A DNA stretch of 64,000 nt, taken from assembly GCA_017889635.1 (NCBI GenBank), contig JAGGAC010000001.1:1-64000 (forward strand), read 5' to 3'. The DNA comes from Bacillota bacterium. GTDB lineage: Bacteria; Bacillota; Negativicutes; Sporomusales; CTSoil-080. The notes below the pieces were generated by a model, which saw only the letters and a program-made list of their open reading frames with translations, was not told the origin of the DNA and ran no database searches. This document shows, in pieces, positions 37,212 through 45,798 of the stretch. Made by a program: the position numbers and the translations under genes. Position 1 is the first letter of the stretch; every line of letters begins with the position of its first letter.

Positions 37212-37443
37212 TTGTTCTTTTAGGGCGAACACAGTCATGATTATTAAAATACAAGCAGGCCATAAGTGGCTCATGCTTTAAGGATACCAAAAAAAGGGAC
37301 ATTTGGCCACTTGGGTTTTGTTAGCTTATGAAATGTATTTAAGTACTTAAAACTAATTCGTTGAGCAGAACCATAATATATTTGTTCTGATGTGTAAAGT
37401 CAACTGATGTTCGTACGCCAAGGTTGGAAATGATAATAAATCA

Positions 37444-37490
37444 TTGACAGACTGATAGTCTGCAAATTATAATTAGACTGACGGTCAGTC
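37444..37490 (+). promoter_or_regulatory. Promoter of the tetR gene with two operator palindromes
   Basis: TTGACA (37444-37449) and TATAAT (37468-37473) are 18 bases apart. CAGACTGATAGTCTG (37448-37462) is an inverted repeat inside the spacer, and GACTGACGGTCAGTC (37476-37490) is a perfect palindrome just after the -10 box. Both share GACTGA half-sites. This predicts tight autorepression by the TetR protein encoded next. Confidence 0.85.
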
Positions 37491-37513
37491 GATACAGCTA
37501 TGAGGTGATAGGG

Positions 37514-38209
37514 ATGGTAAGAGTAGTAAAAGAACCAGAAGAACGAAGCAAGGAAATAATAGATGCAGCACAGTCCTTATTTGAAGGCATAGGCTATGAT
37601 GAAACTTCGATAAACGATATAATACAGTTAGCTGGCATAGCTAAAGGGACATTTTATTACTACTTTAAATCAAAAGAAGAAGTACTGGATGCTGTAATCA
37701 ATCGGGGGATGGATAGTCAAGTACAGTTTCTTATGAAAGTAATAGCAGATAATAGTTGCAATGCTTTGCAAAAGCTGGAGACTATTATTTGTAAAAATCT
37801 GAAGTTATGTATCGAAAATGCTGAAATATTGGAATATCTTCATCGGAAAGAAAACATCCTTATGCACCAAAAGACGTTAGTTCAGTCTGTGAAAAGATTT
37901 GCTCCTGTTTTAGCGCAAATTATTCAACAAGGAATAGATGAAGGAATATTCAATACTCGGTACCCACTTGAGGTTACGGAATACCTTTTAGTAGGAACGA
38001 ATTTCTTGTTTGATTTGTCTGTATTCCCATGGAAAAAAGATGAATATGCCGTAAGAATTGATGCTCTTACAGAGATTTTGGAAGGTACATTACAGGCCCG
38101 AAAAGGAAGCTTTAAATTTATAACTACGCAGATAAATGAGCTGTATTGTGGCAGTATATATGGAAAAAAACTTATCGCTATAGATTACACGGCTAGCGCG
38201 GAAGGTTAA
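37514..38209 (+). CDS. TetR-family transcriptional regulator
   Basis: 231 residues from the ATG at 37514 (GAGGTG upstream; the GTG at 37505 overlaps that site). The N-terminal HTH reads SKEIIDAAQSLFEGIGYDET, SINDIIQLAGIAKGTFYYYF, the canonical TetR signature. The C-terminal ligand domain is unassigned. The two GACTGA operators in its own promoter suggest autoregulation. It faces the SDR gene, which could be a target. Confidence 0.93.
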   Translation: MVRVVKEPEERSKEIIDAAQSLFEGIGYDETSINDIIQLAGIAKGTFYYYFKSKEEVLDAVINRGMDSQVQFLMKVIADNSCNALQKLETIICKNLKLCIENAEILEYLHRKENILMHQKTLVQSVKRFAPVLAQIIQQGIDEGIFNTRYPLEVTEYLLVGTNFLFDLSVFPWKKDEYAVRIDALTEILEGTLQARKGSFKFITTQINELYCGSIYGKKLIAIDYTASAEG

Positions 38210-38320
38210 CTTTTGATGAAATGCTTACGACTATTGTTATAAGATCCATCTACATACCAAATGTGAGTTAGGAAGCAACTATTTGCGATTAACAAAGCCG
38301 AGAGTTATTTCTATAAAGAA

Positions 38321-38355
38321 AACAGACTGACATATTGCTGTCAGTCTGTTTTTTA
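38321..38355 (+). terminator. Terminator of tetR carrying the operator half-site
   Basis: AACAGACTGACA/TGTCAGTCTGTT is a perfect 12-base stem followed by TTTTT. The stem contains GACTGAC and GTCAGTC, the same heptamers as the tetR operator at 37476. Confidence 0.88.
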
Positions 38356-38404
38356 TAGAGAATGATACCCTTTGATTACTAATTCTTTCTGTTTATATAT
38401 GTAA

Positions 38405-39187
38405 TTAGATGGCCGTAAAGCCGCCATCAACGAATAAAGCCTGGCCAGTGATAAAGGATGATTTGTCCGAACATAGCCATAGGACGGCGTTGGCTATTTC
38501 ATCCGGTTTAGTCAGACGGCCCATGGGAATTTTTTGTGCCATTTTATCCTGCTCATCGGGACGGGCGCTGGACATGTTTTCGCTTAGCCCGGTTTGGGCT
38601 GTAGGTCCGGGGCATATGGCGTTAACGCGAATACCGGAAGAGGCACATTCTACGGCTGCAGTTTTAGTAAGTGCGATTACACCGCTTTTGCTGGCAGCAT
38701 AAGCACCAAAGCCAGGATCAAATTTCATGCTGCCGACAGAAGAGGTATTTACGATTGTACCGCTTTTTTGTTTGAGCATCTGCCTAATTTCATATTTTAG
38801 GCAGAGCCAGACGCCTTTTAGGTTAGTGGCCATTGTGCGGTCCCAGATGTCTTCCGGGCAGTCGGCAAGTGAGACGAAGGGGATTCGTACGCCATCAGGG
38901 CCAACTCCGGCGTTATTAAAGGCAAAGTCTAACGAACCATAAAGTTCTACCGTTTTTTTAATTAGTGCTTCAACATCTTGGGCATTGGAAACATCGCACT
39001 TGATAAAACTTGCTTCTCCACCAGCGTCTTTGATTAGGCGTACAGTTTCTTCAGCACCTTTTATATTAGAGCCGGTAGTCACAATGACTTTGGCTCCTTC
39101 CCGGGCAAAGGCCTGGGCTGTTACTTTACCAATACCTGAGGCAGCCCCAGTTACTAAAGCAACTTTTCCATGGAATTTACTTGTCAT
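38405..39187 (-). CDS. Short-chain dehydrogenase/reductase
   Basis: 260 residues from the ATG at 39187 (AAAAGGAG upstream). SDR motifs are TGAASGIG, NNAGVG, a serine block NTSSVGSM and YAASKSG. After the second strand the residues VTTGSN lack an acidic residue, which points toward NADP(H). CPGPTAQTGL is the substrate loop. The specific substrate is unknown. It converges on tetR. Confidence 0.9.
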   Translation of the reverse strand: MTSKFHGKVALVTGAASGIGKVTAQAFAREGAKVIVTTGSNIKGAEETVRLIKDAGGEASFIKCDVSNAQDVEALIKKTVELYGSLDFAFNNAGVGPDGVRIPFVSLADCPEDIWDRTMATNLKGVWLCLKYEIRQMLKQKSGTIVNTSSVGSMKFDPGFGAYAASKSGVIALTKTAAVECASSGIRVNAICPGPTAQTGLSENMSSARPDEQDKMAQKIPMGRLTKPDEIANAVLWLCSDKSSFITGQALFVDGGFTAI

Positions 39188-39417
39188 CACGAATCTCCTT
39201 TTGATTTCAAGATTTTATGTTGCTGAGAATTGTAAGATGAATGCCAATTGTAAACATATATTAACTATAGGCTTAATTGACCCATTTGTCAAATATATCA
39301 AAAAAATCAATTAATATGTCTTTTTGTATAATGTTGCCTAAATTCATTCTAAATGCAACAGTTAGTAGATTGAAACTAATGAAATAAGGAGCATCTACAC
39401 AGCGCCACTCCATACCT

Positions 39418-40140
39418 TCACTCTATGGTAATTCGCCCAAGTACTTCGCCTACATTGGCCTGGATTAACAGATTAGCTTTGGAATCAGTAAGAGTAGAAG
39501 CTCGGTTAATTAGAACCAACTTGTTACCATGATAATAATCAATCATTCCTGCGGCAGGATAAACTACTAAGGAAGTTCCAGCGACAATCAGTACATCAGC
39601 TTTAGATATGTATGATACTGCCTGTTGCATTGTACCCCGATCCAGACCTTCCTCATATAAAACTACATCAGGTCTTACGATTCCGCCACAAGGACAAGTT
39701 GGAATTCCAGAACTATTCATGATAAAGTCTTCGTCAAAAATAGTCTTGCATCGTTCGCAATAATTTCTCTTTATCGAACCGTGAAGTTCTATCACCGTCT
39801 TGCTTCCGGCCATCTGATGCAATCCATCGACATTCTGCGTTATGACAGCTTTTAGTTTTCCCGCCTGTTCAAGTTCAGCCAGCTTATTATGAGCATTATT
39901 AGGCTTTGCTTGGGGAAAAATCAACTTTTCCCTATAAAAGTCAAAGAATTCGATAGTGTGTTTAACATAAAAAGTGTGGCTAAGCATCTCTTCCGGCGGA
40001 TATTTATAATGCTGATTGTAGAGACCGTTAACACTACGAAAGTCGGGTATGCCACTTTCAGTTGAGACTCCTGCTCCACCGAAAAACACAATGTTATTGC
40101 TGCTTGAAATAATTTTTTGCAACTGATCAATTTGCGCCAT
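39418..40140 (-). CDS. cobB: Sirtuin, NAD-dependent protein deacylase
   Basis: 240 residues. All Sir2 motifs are present: GGAGVSTESGIPDFRS, TQNVDGLHQMAG, ELHGS (catalytic His) and a four-cysteine zinc site (CERC, then CPCG). The sequence VRPDVVLYEE is typical of bacterial CobB. It removes acetyl or other acyl groups from lysines and uses NAD. It is monocistronic. Confidence 0.95.
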   Translation of the reverse strand: MAQIDQLQKIISSSNNIVFFGGAGVSTESGIPDFRSVNGLYNQHYKYPPEEMLSHTFYVKHTIEFFDFYREKLIFPQAKPNNAHNKLAELEQAGKLKAVITQNVDGLHQMAGSKTVIELHGSIKRNYCERCKTIFDEDFIMNSSGIPTCPCGGIVRPDVVLYEEGLDRGTMQQAVSYISKADVLIVAGTSLVVYPAAGMIDYYHGNKLVLINRASTLTDSKANLLIQANVGEVLGRITIE

Positions 40141-40361
40141 TTAAATCCTTCTTTCCAGATAATCAGATATAGGCTAACAAATAGGACATTTCAAAATAAA
40201 GTGTTAATATTATATCAATTTTAAACTTAAACAATATTTTATATTATTTTTCCTGTAATTTCCATGTAATTAAACAACTCCCTTTATATTCGCAATATAT
40301 TTTTCATTAAACAATTTTCAGTAAAATGAAGTGGGAAAGATATGTGGGGTATTCAATCGCG
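40141..40361. other. Noncoding stretch between sirtuin and small-ORF unit 1
   Basis: AT-rich; contains the sirtuin promoter region, no ORF recognised. Confidence 0.4.
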
Positions 40362-40424
40362 GGGGCAAAATAAAACAACTGTCGCACTAATTTTTTTAGT
40401 GCGACAGTTGTTTTATTTTGCCCC
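40362..40424 (-). terminator. Perfect 29-base hairpin after small ORF 1
   Basis: The arms 40362-40390 and 40396-40424 are perfectly complementary over 29 bases (inner part AACTGTCGCACTAA) around five T. It begins two bases after the stop of the small ORF and lies on its transcribed side, so it most likely ends that transcript. Its length and perfection are unusual for a simple terminator. Confidence 0.75.
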
Positions 40425-40426
40425 TT

Positions 40427-40525
40427 TTATTTGTATTCTTTAATTCGGCGTTGAAGTTCTGCGTATGAGTAGGGATACAAAGCGGTGGGCGTATATTTTG
40501 CAATAAGCTCAAATAACTTATTCAT
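40427..40525 (-). CDS. 32-residue peptide, small-ORF family member 1
   Basis: Not a listed gene type. ATG at 40525, 32 codons, TAA at 40427. AAGGAGGA lies 6 bases before the start. Recognisable blocks are FELIAKYTP and YAELQRR. Sixteen of 32 residues are identical in all three family members, and the peptide is basic with a hydrophobic N-terminal half. No signal peptide, cysteine pair or known toxin/antitoxin pattern is seen. It is a complete unit: promoter, ribosome site, ORF and a perfect hairpin. Function unknown. Confidence 0.75.
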   Translation of the reverse strand: MNKLFELIAKYTPTALYPYSYAELQRRIKEYK

Positions 40526-40553
40526 TTATATCCTCCTTACTGTTGATGGGTTA

Positions 40554-40690
40554 ATGATAACAACTGGGACAAATATGTGTCAATAATTATTTTCCGTTAA
40601 TACCAATGATCCTTTATTCAAACTATTGCGTTGACTCAGACTATTGCAAATAGTTTACGAAGTTTACTACATTAGGAGTTTTTGAAAAAC
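40554..40690 (-). promoter_or_regulatory. Promoter and conserved upstream block of small ORF 1
   Basis: On the complement, TTGACA (40583-40578) and TATCAT (40559-40554) are 18 bases apart. Directly upstream, TTAACGGAAAATAATTA is shared with the other two copies. Further out, ACTATTGCAAATAGT (40640-40654) is a palindrome of the type seen intact in copy 2. Confidence 0.75.
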
Positions 40691-40760
40691 TTGACATCTA
40701 TTCTTTGGAAGAGTAGGATATAATTAGTTAGCATAACCTAACTAATTATATCCTACTCTT
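40691..40760 (+). promoter_or_regulatory. Promoter and 23-base perfect palindrome upstream of marR
   Basis: Arms 40709-40731 and 40738-40760 are fully complementary (starting AAGAGTAGGATATAATT) around CATAAC; the inner part, TTAGTTAG/CTAACTAA, is a MarR-type operator. TTGACA is at 40691, and TAGGAT at 40714 gives 17-base spacing, so the palindrome covers the -10 box and the leader up to 5 bases before the GGGAGG site. Confidence 0.85.
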
Positions 40761-40779
40761 GTTTGGGAGGAAATTACCT

Positions 40780-41217
40780 ATGGAACAATTAATTGTTCGC
40801 TATATTAATATATTGTCTGATTCCATGCGGCAATCGATGCAAAAATTTAAGGAAGAGGCCGGGGGCAGTGAACTCTTTAACTTAACAATTACACAACTAC
40901 ATTATATTCATGCTATTCATGAACTGAAGGGGCCGACCCTAACGGATTTAGTAGAACGGTTTAATGTACAAAAATCAACGGTGACAGCTGCTGTAAATCG
41001 TCTTGTAGAGCGTAAGTATGCGTATAAGGTTCAATCTGAACAGGATTTGCGGGTATATCATATTTATTTATCTGGACAGGGGCAGCAAATGTTGGATCTG
41101 GAGAATAAGGGCTATTATAATTTTGCGTGTAAGATGACGGAATGTCTTACCGATTCCGAGACGCAAGTGTTGACGCAATTGTTAAACAAGGTGATTCAGG
41201 GAGTCGGTAATTCGTAA
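40780..41217 (+). CDS. MarR-family transcriptional regulator
   Basis: 145 residues from the ATG at 40780 (GGGAGG 10 bases upstream). The winged helix reads NLTITQLHYIHAIHELKGPT, LTDLVERFNVQKSTVTAAVN, RLVERKYAYKV, and the wing SEQDLRVYHIYL is typical. It lies directly behind a very large palindrome that should be its own operator, and in front of an exported nitroreductase-like protein and a beta-barrel gene that it probably controls. Confidence 0.94.
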   Translation: MEQLIVRYINILSDSMRQSMQKFKEEAGGSELFNLTITQLHYIHAIHELKGPTLTDLVERFNVQKSTVTAAVNRLVERKYAYKVQSEQDLRVYHIYLSGQGQQMLDLENKGYYNFACKMTECLTDSETQVLTQLLNKVIQGVGNS

Positions 41218-41329
41218 GGTAGAGCCTATAAATATAAATAATCAGTCAGAATCATATCAAATAGTTAGTTTCATGAAACTAATTTTAAAATATAATTTTG
41301 TAAGTTATTTTATGGGGGGAGCGCTGATG

Positions 41330-42442
41330 AAAAGAAGAGCTTTTTTAAAATATGTCGGGGCAGGTGCAGTAGTTATCGGTGGTAGTTCTATATTTTCGTC
41401 CTGGCTGGCTATGGGGCAGGATGACGCGTTGCGATCGACCTATATTCCAGAACAGGTAGCTGGTTTTACTGTAGAAGAAACTGACATCCTATATTTGGCT
41501 TCCTTAGCACCAAGCGGACATAATACGCAGCCGTGGACTGTGCGCGTGAAAGAACCAGGGCGGTGGATTATTGGCTCTGAGCAGTCCCGTTGGCTGCCTG
41601 CAGTCGACCCAACGAATCGTGAGCTTTTGCTGTCTATTGGAACCTTCTTGGAGAACTTAACGTTTGCGGCAGGTATGTATGGCTATTATACGGAGATAAA
41701 AGTGATCGCCCGTGATAGCCATAATGCAAATTTAGTAGAAGTCAATTTTATACCAGGGGTTTTACAAGATAATCTGCGTAGTAAAATTATAACCCGCCGT
41801 ACTATGCGCAGTACACAGCTTAGGAACGAATTGAAACAAGCAGATGTAGACTATTTACTACTAAATAAAAAAGATCAGATTGTGTATTATCCCTTAGTTT
41901 CAGAGCAAGGCCGCTATTTGGCCGAGGGGACACTGGCCGCAAATAAGGTCCAAGCCTTACGTGAATCTGCTCAGTTGGAATTGGCAAATTGGATTAGGTG
42001 GTCAAATGCGGCGGCAAAGAAATATAGAAATGGCCTTACCCCAGAAAGTATGGAGCTATCGGGATTCGCACGTTGGTACACGAAAAACTTCTTTAACCAG
42101 CAAACGGTTTTGGAGAAGTCATTTCGGGAGGAAACGATAAAAAAAATAGAAGCGCAGGCTAATAATTGTGGAGGCTGGCTAGTGGTTACCAGTCCAAGTC
42201 AGTCGATCACCGATATCATTCATGCCGGTAGAGCTCTGGAAAGAGTTTGGCTAAAAGCAAAGGACAAGAATATTGCTTTTCATCCAATGACGCAAATGCT
42301 GGAGGAAAGTCCATGGAAAGATACGTTGCGGCAAGATCTGGGACTGAAAGAACAAATTCAATTTATTATTCGCGTAGGTTATGTTGAGGCGTATTTACCG
42401 CCAGTTAGTTTGCGTATGCCGATGGGGAGTATTGTAAAATAA
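41330..42442 (+). CDS. Tat-exported Acg-type nitroreductase-like flavoprotein
   Basis: 370 residues from the ATG at 41330 (GGGGGGAGCG upstream). The N-terminus MKRRAFLKYVGAGAVVIGGS is a classic twin-arginine signal, so the folded protein is exported. The body matches the Acg/nitroreductase-related family: LASLAPSGHNTQPW, DPTNRELLLSIGTFLENL, RRTMRS. The family binds FMN, and catalysis is uncertain. In a diderm it should lie in the periplasm. It is the middle gene of the marR-oxidoreductase-barrel unit. Confidence 0.85.
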   Translation, partial: KRRAFLKYVGAGAVVIGGSSIFSSWLAMGQDDALRSTYIPEQVAGFTVEETDILYLASLAPSGHNTQPWTVRVKEPGRWIIGSEQSRWLPAVDPTNRELLLSIGTFLENLTFAAGMYGYYTEIKVIARDSHNANLVEVNFIPGVLQDNLRSKIITRRTMRSTQLRNELKQADVDYLLLNKKDQIVYYPLVSEQGRYLAEGTLAANKVQALRESAQLELANWIRWSNAAAKKYRNGLTPESMELSGFARWYTKNFFNQQTVLEKSFREETIKKIEAQANNCGGWLVVTSPSQSITDIIHAGRALERVWLKAKDKNIAFHPMTQMLEESPWKDTLRQDLGLKEQIQFIIRVGYVEAYLPPVSLRMPMGSIVK

Positions 42443-42469
42443 CAGATTGAGCGAGAGGATGTAGTATCT

Positions 42470-43291
42470 ATGAAAAAACTGATTTGGTGTATCAGTGCCA
42501 TAGTATGTGTATGTTGTTGTTTAGCATTAACGAGTTCTGCGGGAGCAACGGAAAAAGTAACTTTGGATACAGGCAAAGTTACTAAACCTAGCGGACTATT
42601 ACAGGTTGATGACAAGAAAAAATCCAAGATGTATCTGGGGGTAGAAATCCGGGCATGGTTTGTGAAAATGAGTGGACAGGAAACGCGCACTAGCCAATTG
42701 GATTTTCGTAATGAGCTAGGACATAAAAACAAGGAACTAAATACAGTTATTCTTACCTTTGCCGAAAACAATAAGTGGCGTGTAGGTTATGATAGTTATA
42801 CTTTTATTGGCGATAAAGCTATTTTCAGTTCCCAAAGCTTTGGCGGGCAGGAGTATTTGTCAGGAGACGAAGTTCATTCCGAAAAGAAGCTGACATATTG
42901 GAAAATAAACTTCCTGCCAAGTTATCAAAAGACAGAGGGTATGAATTTTTCGTGGTTAGTAGGAATTAAAGGGTACAAAATGTATAGTTCAGTCGCTGTA
43001 GCTAGTGACCGAAAAGCCGAGCAGTCATATAGCGCGGTTGTTCCGTCGCTCGGAGCGCACTATGAATGGGGCGGAACCCGTTCTACTACATATTATGCCG
43101 AGCTAAGTGGTTTGCCGCATAGTGGCAAAGGTTACAACTATGATGCCGAACTTGGTGTTCATGGACGGATATCCCCGAACGCAGTTATCTTGAGCGGTTA
43201 TCGATGGTTAACGATTTATGGCGAGAATAATAATGATCAAATGAGACTTCAGTTGAGAGGGCCATTTGTACAAGTGAATTGCAAATTATAA
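42470..43291 (+). CDS. Probable outer-membrane beta-barrel protein
   Basis: 273 residues with a signal peptide (IWCISAIVCVCCCLALTS) and a strand-rich body of alternating hydrophobic residues (RVGYDSYTFIG, YWKINFLPSYQ, MRLQLRGPFVQV). The block SQLDFRNELGHKNKELNTVI resembles TNLDFKNDLGLGKANIADLK in the frameshifted gene at 45799-46546, so the two are paralogues. It lies 28 bases after the nitroreductase-like gene. Transport or adhesion roles are both possible. Confidence 0.7.
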   Translation: MKKLIWCISAIVCVCCCLALTSSAGATEKVTLDTGKVTKPSGLLQVDDKKKSKMYLGVEIRAWFVKMSGQETRTSQLDFRNELGHKNKELNTVILTFAENNKWRVGYDSYTFIGDKAIFSSQSFGGQEYLSGDEVHSEKKLTYWKINFLPSYQKTEGMNFSWLVGIKGYKMYSSVAVASDRKAEQSYSAVVPSLGAHYEWGGTRSTTYYAELSGLPHSGKGYNYDAELGVHGRISPNAVILSGYRWLTIYGENNNDQMRLQLRGPFVQVNCKL

Positions 43292-43357
43292 ACGCAAGAT
43301 ATTATATGGAATGAAAAATTTGGTGAGGTAAATAAAACCGAGGTATTTAAAAGCGTA

Positions 43358-43402
43358 TACAAAGTATAAGCGGGAGTTGCCAACTCCCGCTTATACTTTG
43401 TA
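43358..43402. terminator. Perfect 22-base hairpin between convergent genes
   Basis: Arms 43358-43379 (TACAAAGTATAAGCGGGAG...) and 43381-43402 pair perfectly with one base between. It can end transcription from both sides; a T-run is missing. Confidence 0.7.
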
Positions 43403-43572
43403 CATAAATCTTATATTTACTTATTTCTTTTGTAAGAATTTGATAAAAGGCGTTTTTGGCGGTCCGTTCTAACCAGGGGATACGCCCACAGTTTTTTAAT
43501 AGAACCAACCCCTTCAGCTGGATGCGGGTCATAAGCGCCATGAATTGCAATGACTGATGAATCCGTTCGGTT

Positions 43573-44712
43573 TTATTGCGTTAACTCAATCGCAGCACCA
43601 TTTTTAATTTTATCAAGATTGTTTGTTATAATCATACTTTCTTGCGGGAGGTCTGATGTGATCTCAGTAAAATCACCGATAGTTTCACCAATATTTATTT
43701 GCTGACGAACCGCTATGCCATTGGCTGCTATGTAGATAAAATGACATCCTTGTTTATCTTGGAATATTGAGGCGGTAGGAACCGCGATAACTGTTCCAGA
43801 CTTTCCGGTTTCTATACGAACATTAACGGGCATTCCGGCTTTTAGCAAGCCGGACGGATTATTTGTGAGTCTAATATGGACAAGGAACGAAGTGACTTGG
43901 TTGCCCTCTACTTTAGGATAGATACTAGAAACTTGGCCGGGTAATGATTGGTTTGCTACTTCTATTATCGCCGGTGTTCCAAGGTGAGCTAGATAAAGAT
44001 CATTTTGTTCAATTTGAACAACTATTTCTACTTCCTGACCATTTCCTAGGGCCATCAGTTGCTGACCAGACTGCACCGTCTGTCCTGAGGCTATGGATAA
44101 ACCGGATACTATGCCATCAGTCGGAGCCTTAATAGTGGTGAAACTATTGACAGGTGTTGCGGTGCCTGGTGTAGAGGGGGTTGCACTCGGGCTGTTAGTT
44201 CTATTTTTTTCTGCTTCTTGAAGGCGGGCTGCGGCGGCTTCTAATTGCCGACGTGGAATTCCTCCGATATCATACAATTCCTTAAAGCGGTTATATTCTT
44301 TAAGGGCAGCTTCATAAGTATCCGGACCAGGCTGAACTTCTGGCTTAGCAGTTGTTGTTTTTATAGTTGAAGTTTCACTTGTGGCGGATTGTACTGCAGT
44401 GGCCGTAAGCTTGAATAGTGGCTGTCCGGACTTGACTGATTGACCATTTGATACATATATTTCGCTAAGGAGACCGGTAAATTCGCTATTAATGGGGACG
44501 AAGGCTGCGTTTTCAACTGACCCTGCCCGTGCGATTTGGATTGGCTTATTTATAATACTTACCGATACTGCACTAACGTTAACTGGCGGTTTCGGTTTAG
44601 TCCAAAGCGTACATGACAATAGATCATATTGAGCGGCTAACACAATGGCCACTAAGAGTAAGATTACGGTTAGTAGAATGGCCTTGCGATGTTGTTGAAT
44701 GAAGTTTCGCAC
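43573..44712 (-). CDS. HlyD/RND-type periplasmic adaptor
   Basis: 379 residues from a GTG at 44712. N-terminal anchor (ILLTVILLLVAIVLA), a biotinyl-lipoyl half-motif (GLLSEIYVSNGQSVKSGQPL), a short coiled-coil (YEALKEYNRFKELYDIGGIP, RRQLEAAAARLQEAEKNR), the second half-motif (DGIVSGLSIASGQTVQSGQQ) and a beta-barrel domain. It should bridge an inner-membrane pump and an outer-membrane channel. No pump or TolC-like gene lies beside it, so it must work with a distant partner. Confidence 0.88.
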   Translation of the reverse strand: MRNFIQQHRKAILLTVILLLVAIVLAAQYDLLSCTLWTKPKPPVNVSAVSVSIINKPIQIARAGSVENAAFVPINSEFTGLLSEIYVSNGQSVKSGQPLFKLTATAVQSATSETSTIKTTTAKPEVQPGPDTYEAALKEYNRFKELYDIGGIPRRQLEAAAARLQEAEKNRTNSPSATPSTPGTATPVNSFTTIKAPTDGIVSGLSIASGQTVQSGQQLMALGNGQEVEIVVQIEQNDLYLAHLGTPAIIEVANQSLPGQVSSIYPKVEGNQVTSFLVHIRLTNNPSGLLKAGMPVNVRIETGKSGTVIAVPTASIFQDKQGCHFIYIAANGIAVRQQINIGETIGDFTEITSDLPQESMIITNNLDKIKNGAAIELTQ

Positions 44713-44948
44713 GATGTCATCTCCAATTAATCAAAGTTTAGCAGTTATTATGTTCTCACTTTTCACTTTTGGCGTCAAGTATTGACCCAGTACTGAAGAA
44801 AATGGGAAATTTACGGGAGGTAAAAAGAACGAATTTCCGATATAATGTAAAATGAAAGAGCGTTACACTAATATAGTAAGCCATTGTCAGCTATTACATG
44901 CTTGGCGAAATATATAGGCTTCTATGGTTTTCAGGGGAGAGATACCGA

Positions 44949-45593
44949 ATGCAGATTTCGCATGAAACGCAGAATAAACAGAAGGAAGGTCATAGTTGGA
45001 AGCTAATTACTTCAAAACGCTGGATTGTCGCGCTAATTGGCGTACTTATCTTATTGCTAGTAGTGAGTTTGGCGGGCTATCATCAGTTGCATAGTGCCGG
45101 GGTTATTAAAACAACTGAGTCAAGCTCTATTCTGCTTAAAGAAAATGGACAAACTCAAAAGAATAAAGAATTGGCGAGAAGTACTGATGAGCAGGCGAGT
45201 ATACCGACTATTTGGCCTACTAGCGGAGCGATTACCTCGGGTTTTGGCTGGCGTAATTCGCCGCTAGAAAGTGGTAATGAATTGCATCAGGGAATTGATA
45301 TTGCTAACAATATGGGGATACCTGTAGTTGCTACTGCCGATGGTAAGGTTGTAAAAAGCGGCGCAGCTGGCGGCTATGGCAATATGGTACAAATCGATCA
45401 TGGTAATGGCATCGAGACAATTTATGGACATAATTCGCAAATAGTAGTAAGTGTCGGCCAAAGCGTTAGAAAAGGTCAGCTTATTTCTTATATAGGTAGC
45501 ACTGGGAAAAGTACTGGACCACATTCCCATTATGAAGTCAGGGAAAATGGTGTTGCCGTGAATCCTTTTAAATATATGGTTCAATATAACTGA
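44949..45593 (+). CDS. M23-family peptidoglycan endopeptidase
   Basis: 214 residues from the ATG at 44949 (AGGGGAGAG upstream). One N-terminal span (WIVALIGVLILLLVVSLAGY), a linker, then a LytM/M23 domain with the zinc ligands in HQGIDIANNMG and GPHSHYEVR. GYGNMVQIDHGNGIETIYGH is the central motif. It should cut peptide cross-links in peptidoglycan from the outer face of the inner membrane. Monocistronic. Confidence 0.92.
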   Translation: MQISHETQNKQKEGHSWKLITSKRWIVALIGVLILLLVVSLAGYHQLHSAGVIKTTESSSILLKENGQTQKNKELARSTDEQASIPTIWPTSGAITSGFGWRNSPLESGNELHQGIDIANNMGIPVVATADGKVVKSGAAGGYGNMVQIDHGNGIETIYGHNSQIVVSVGQSVRKGQLISYIGSTGKSTGPHSHYEVRENGVAVNPFKYMVQYN

Positions 45594-45721
45594 CGCCTGC
45601 ATATTATGAAGCTTACTAATAAATAAATCATTAGTATCTTTCCTTACATTATACATGATTGTAGCATAGTTAATTCTTTTATGTTGCTTTGTAAGGATGT
45701 AAATGCAGAAGGGTATAAAAC

Positions 45722-45785
45722 AACGCAAGCCTACTCCCTAAATTTCTCATAGCTGAAGAGAATTTAGGGGTAGGCTTGCGTTAAT
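45722..45785. terminator. Bidirectional terminator
   Basis: AACGCAAGCCTAC at 45722 pairs with GTAGGCTTGCGTT ending 45782; the inner CCCTAAATT/AATTTAGGG parts also pair, with bulges. Confidence 0.8.
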
Positions 45786-45798
45786 GCCAATAGTTTAC

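Noticed and set aside
43405-43550. Open frame on the complement before the HlyD gene end
   Set aside because: No recognisable domain, no start signal, and it runs through the perfect hairpin.
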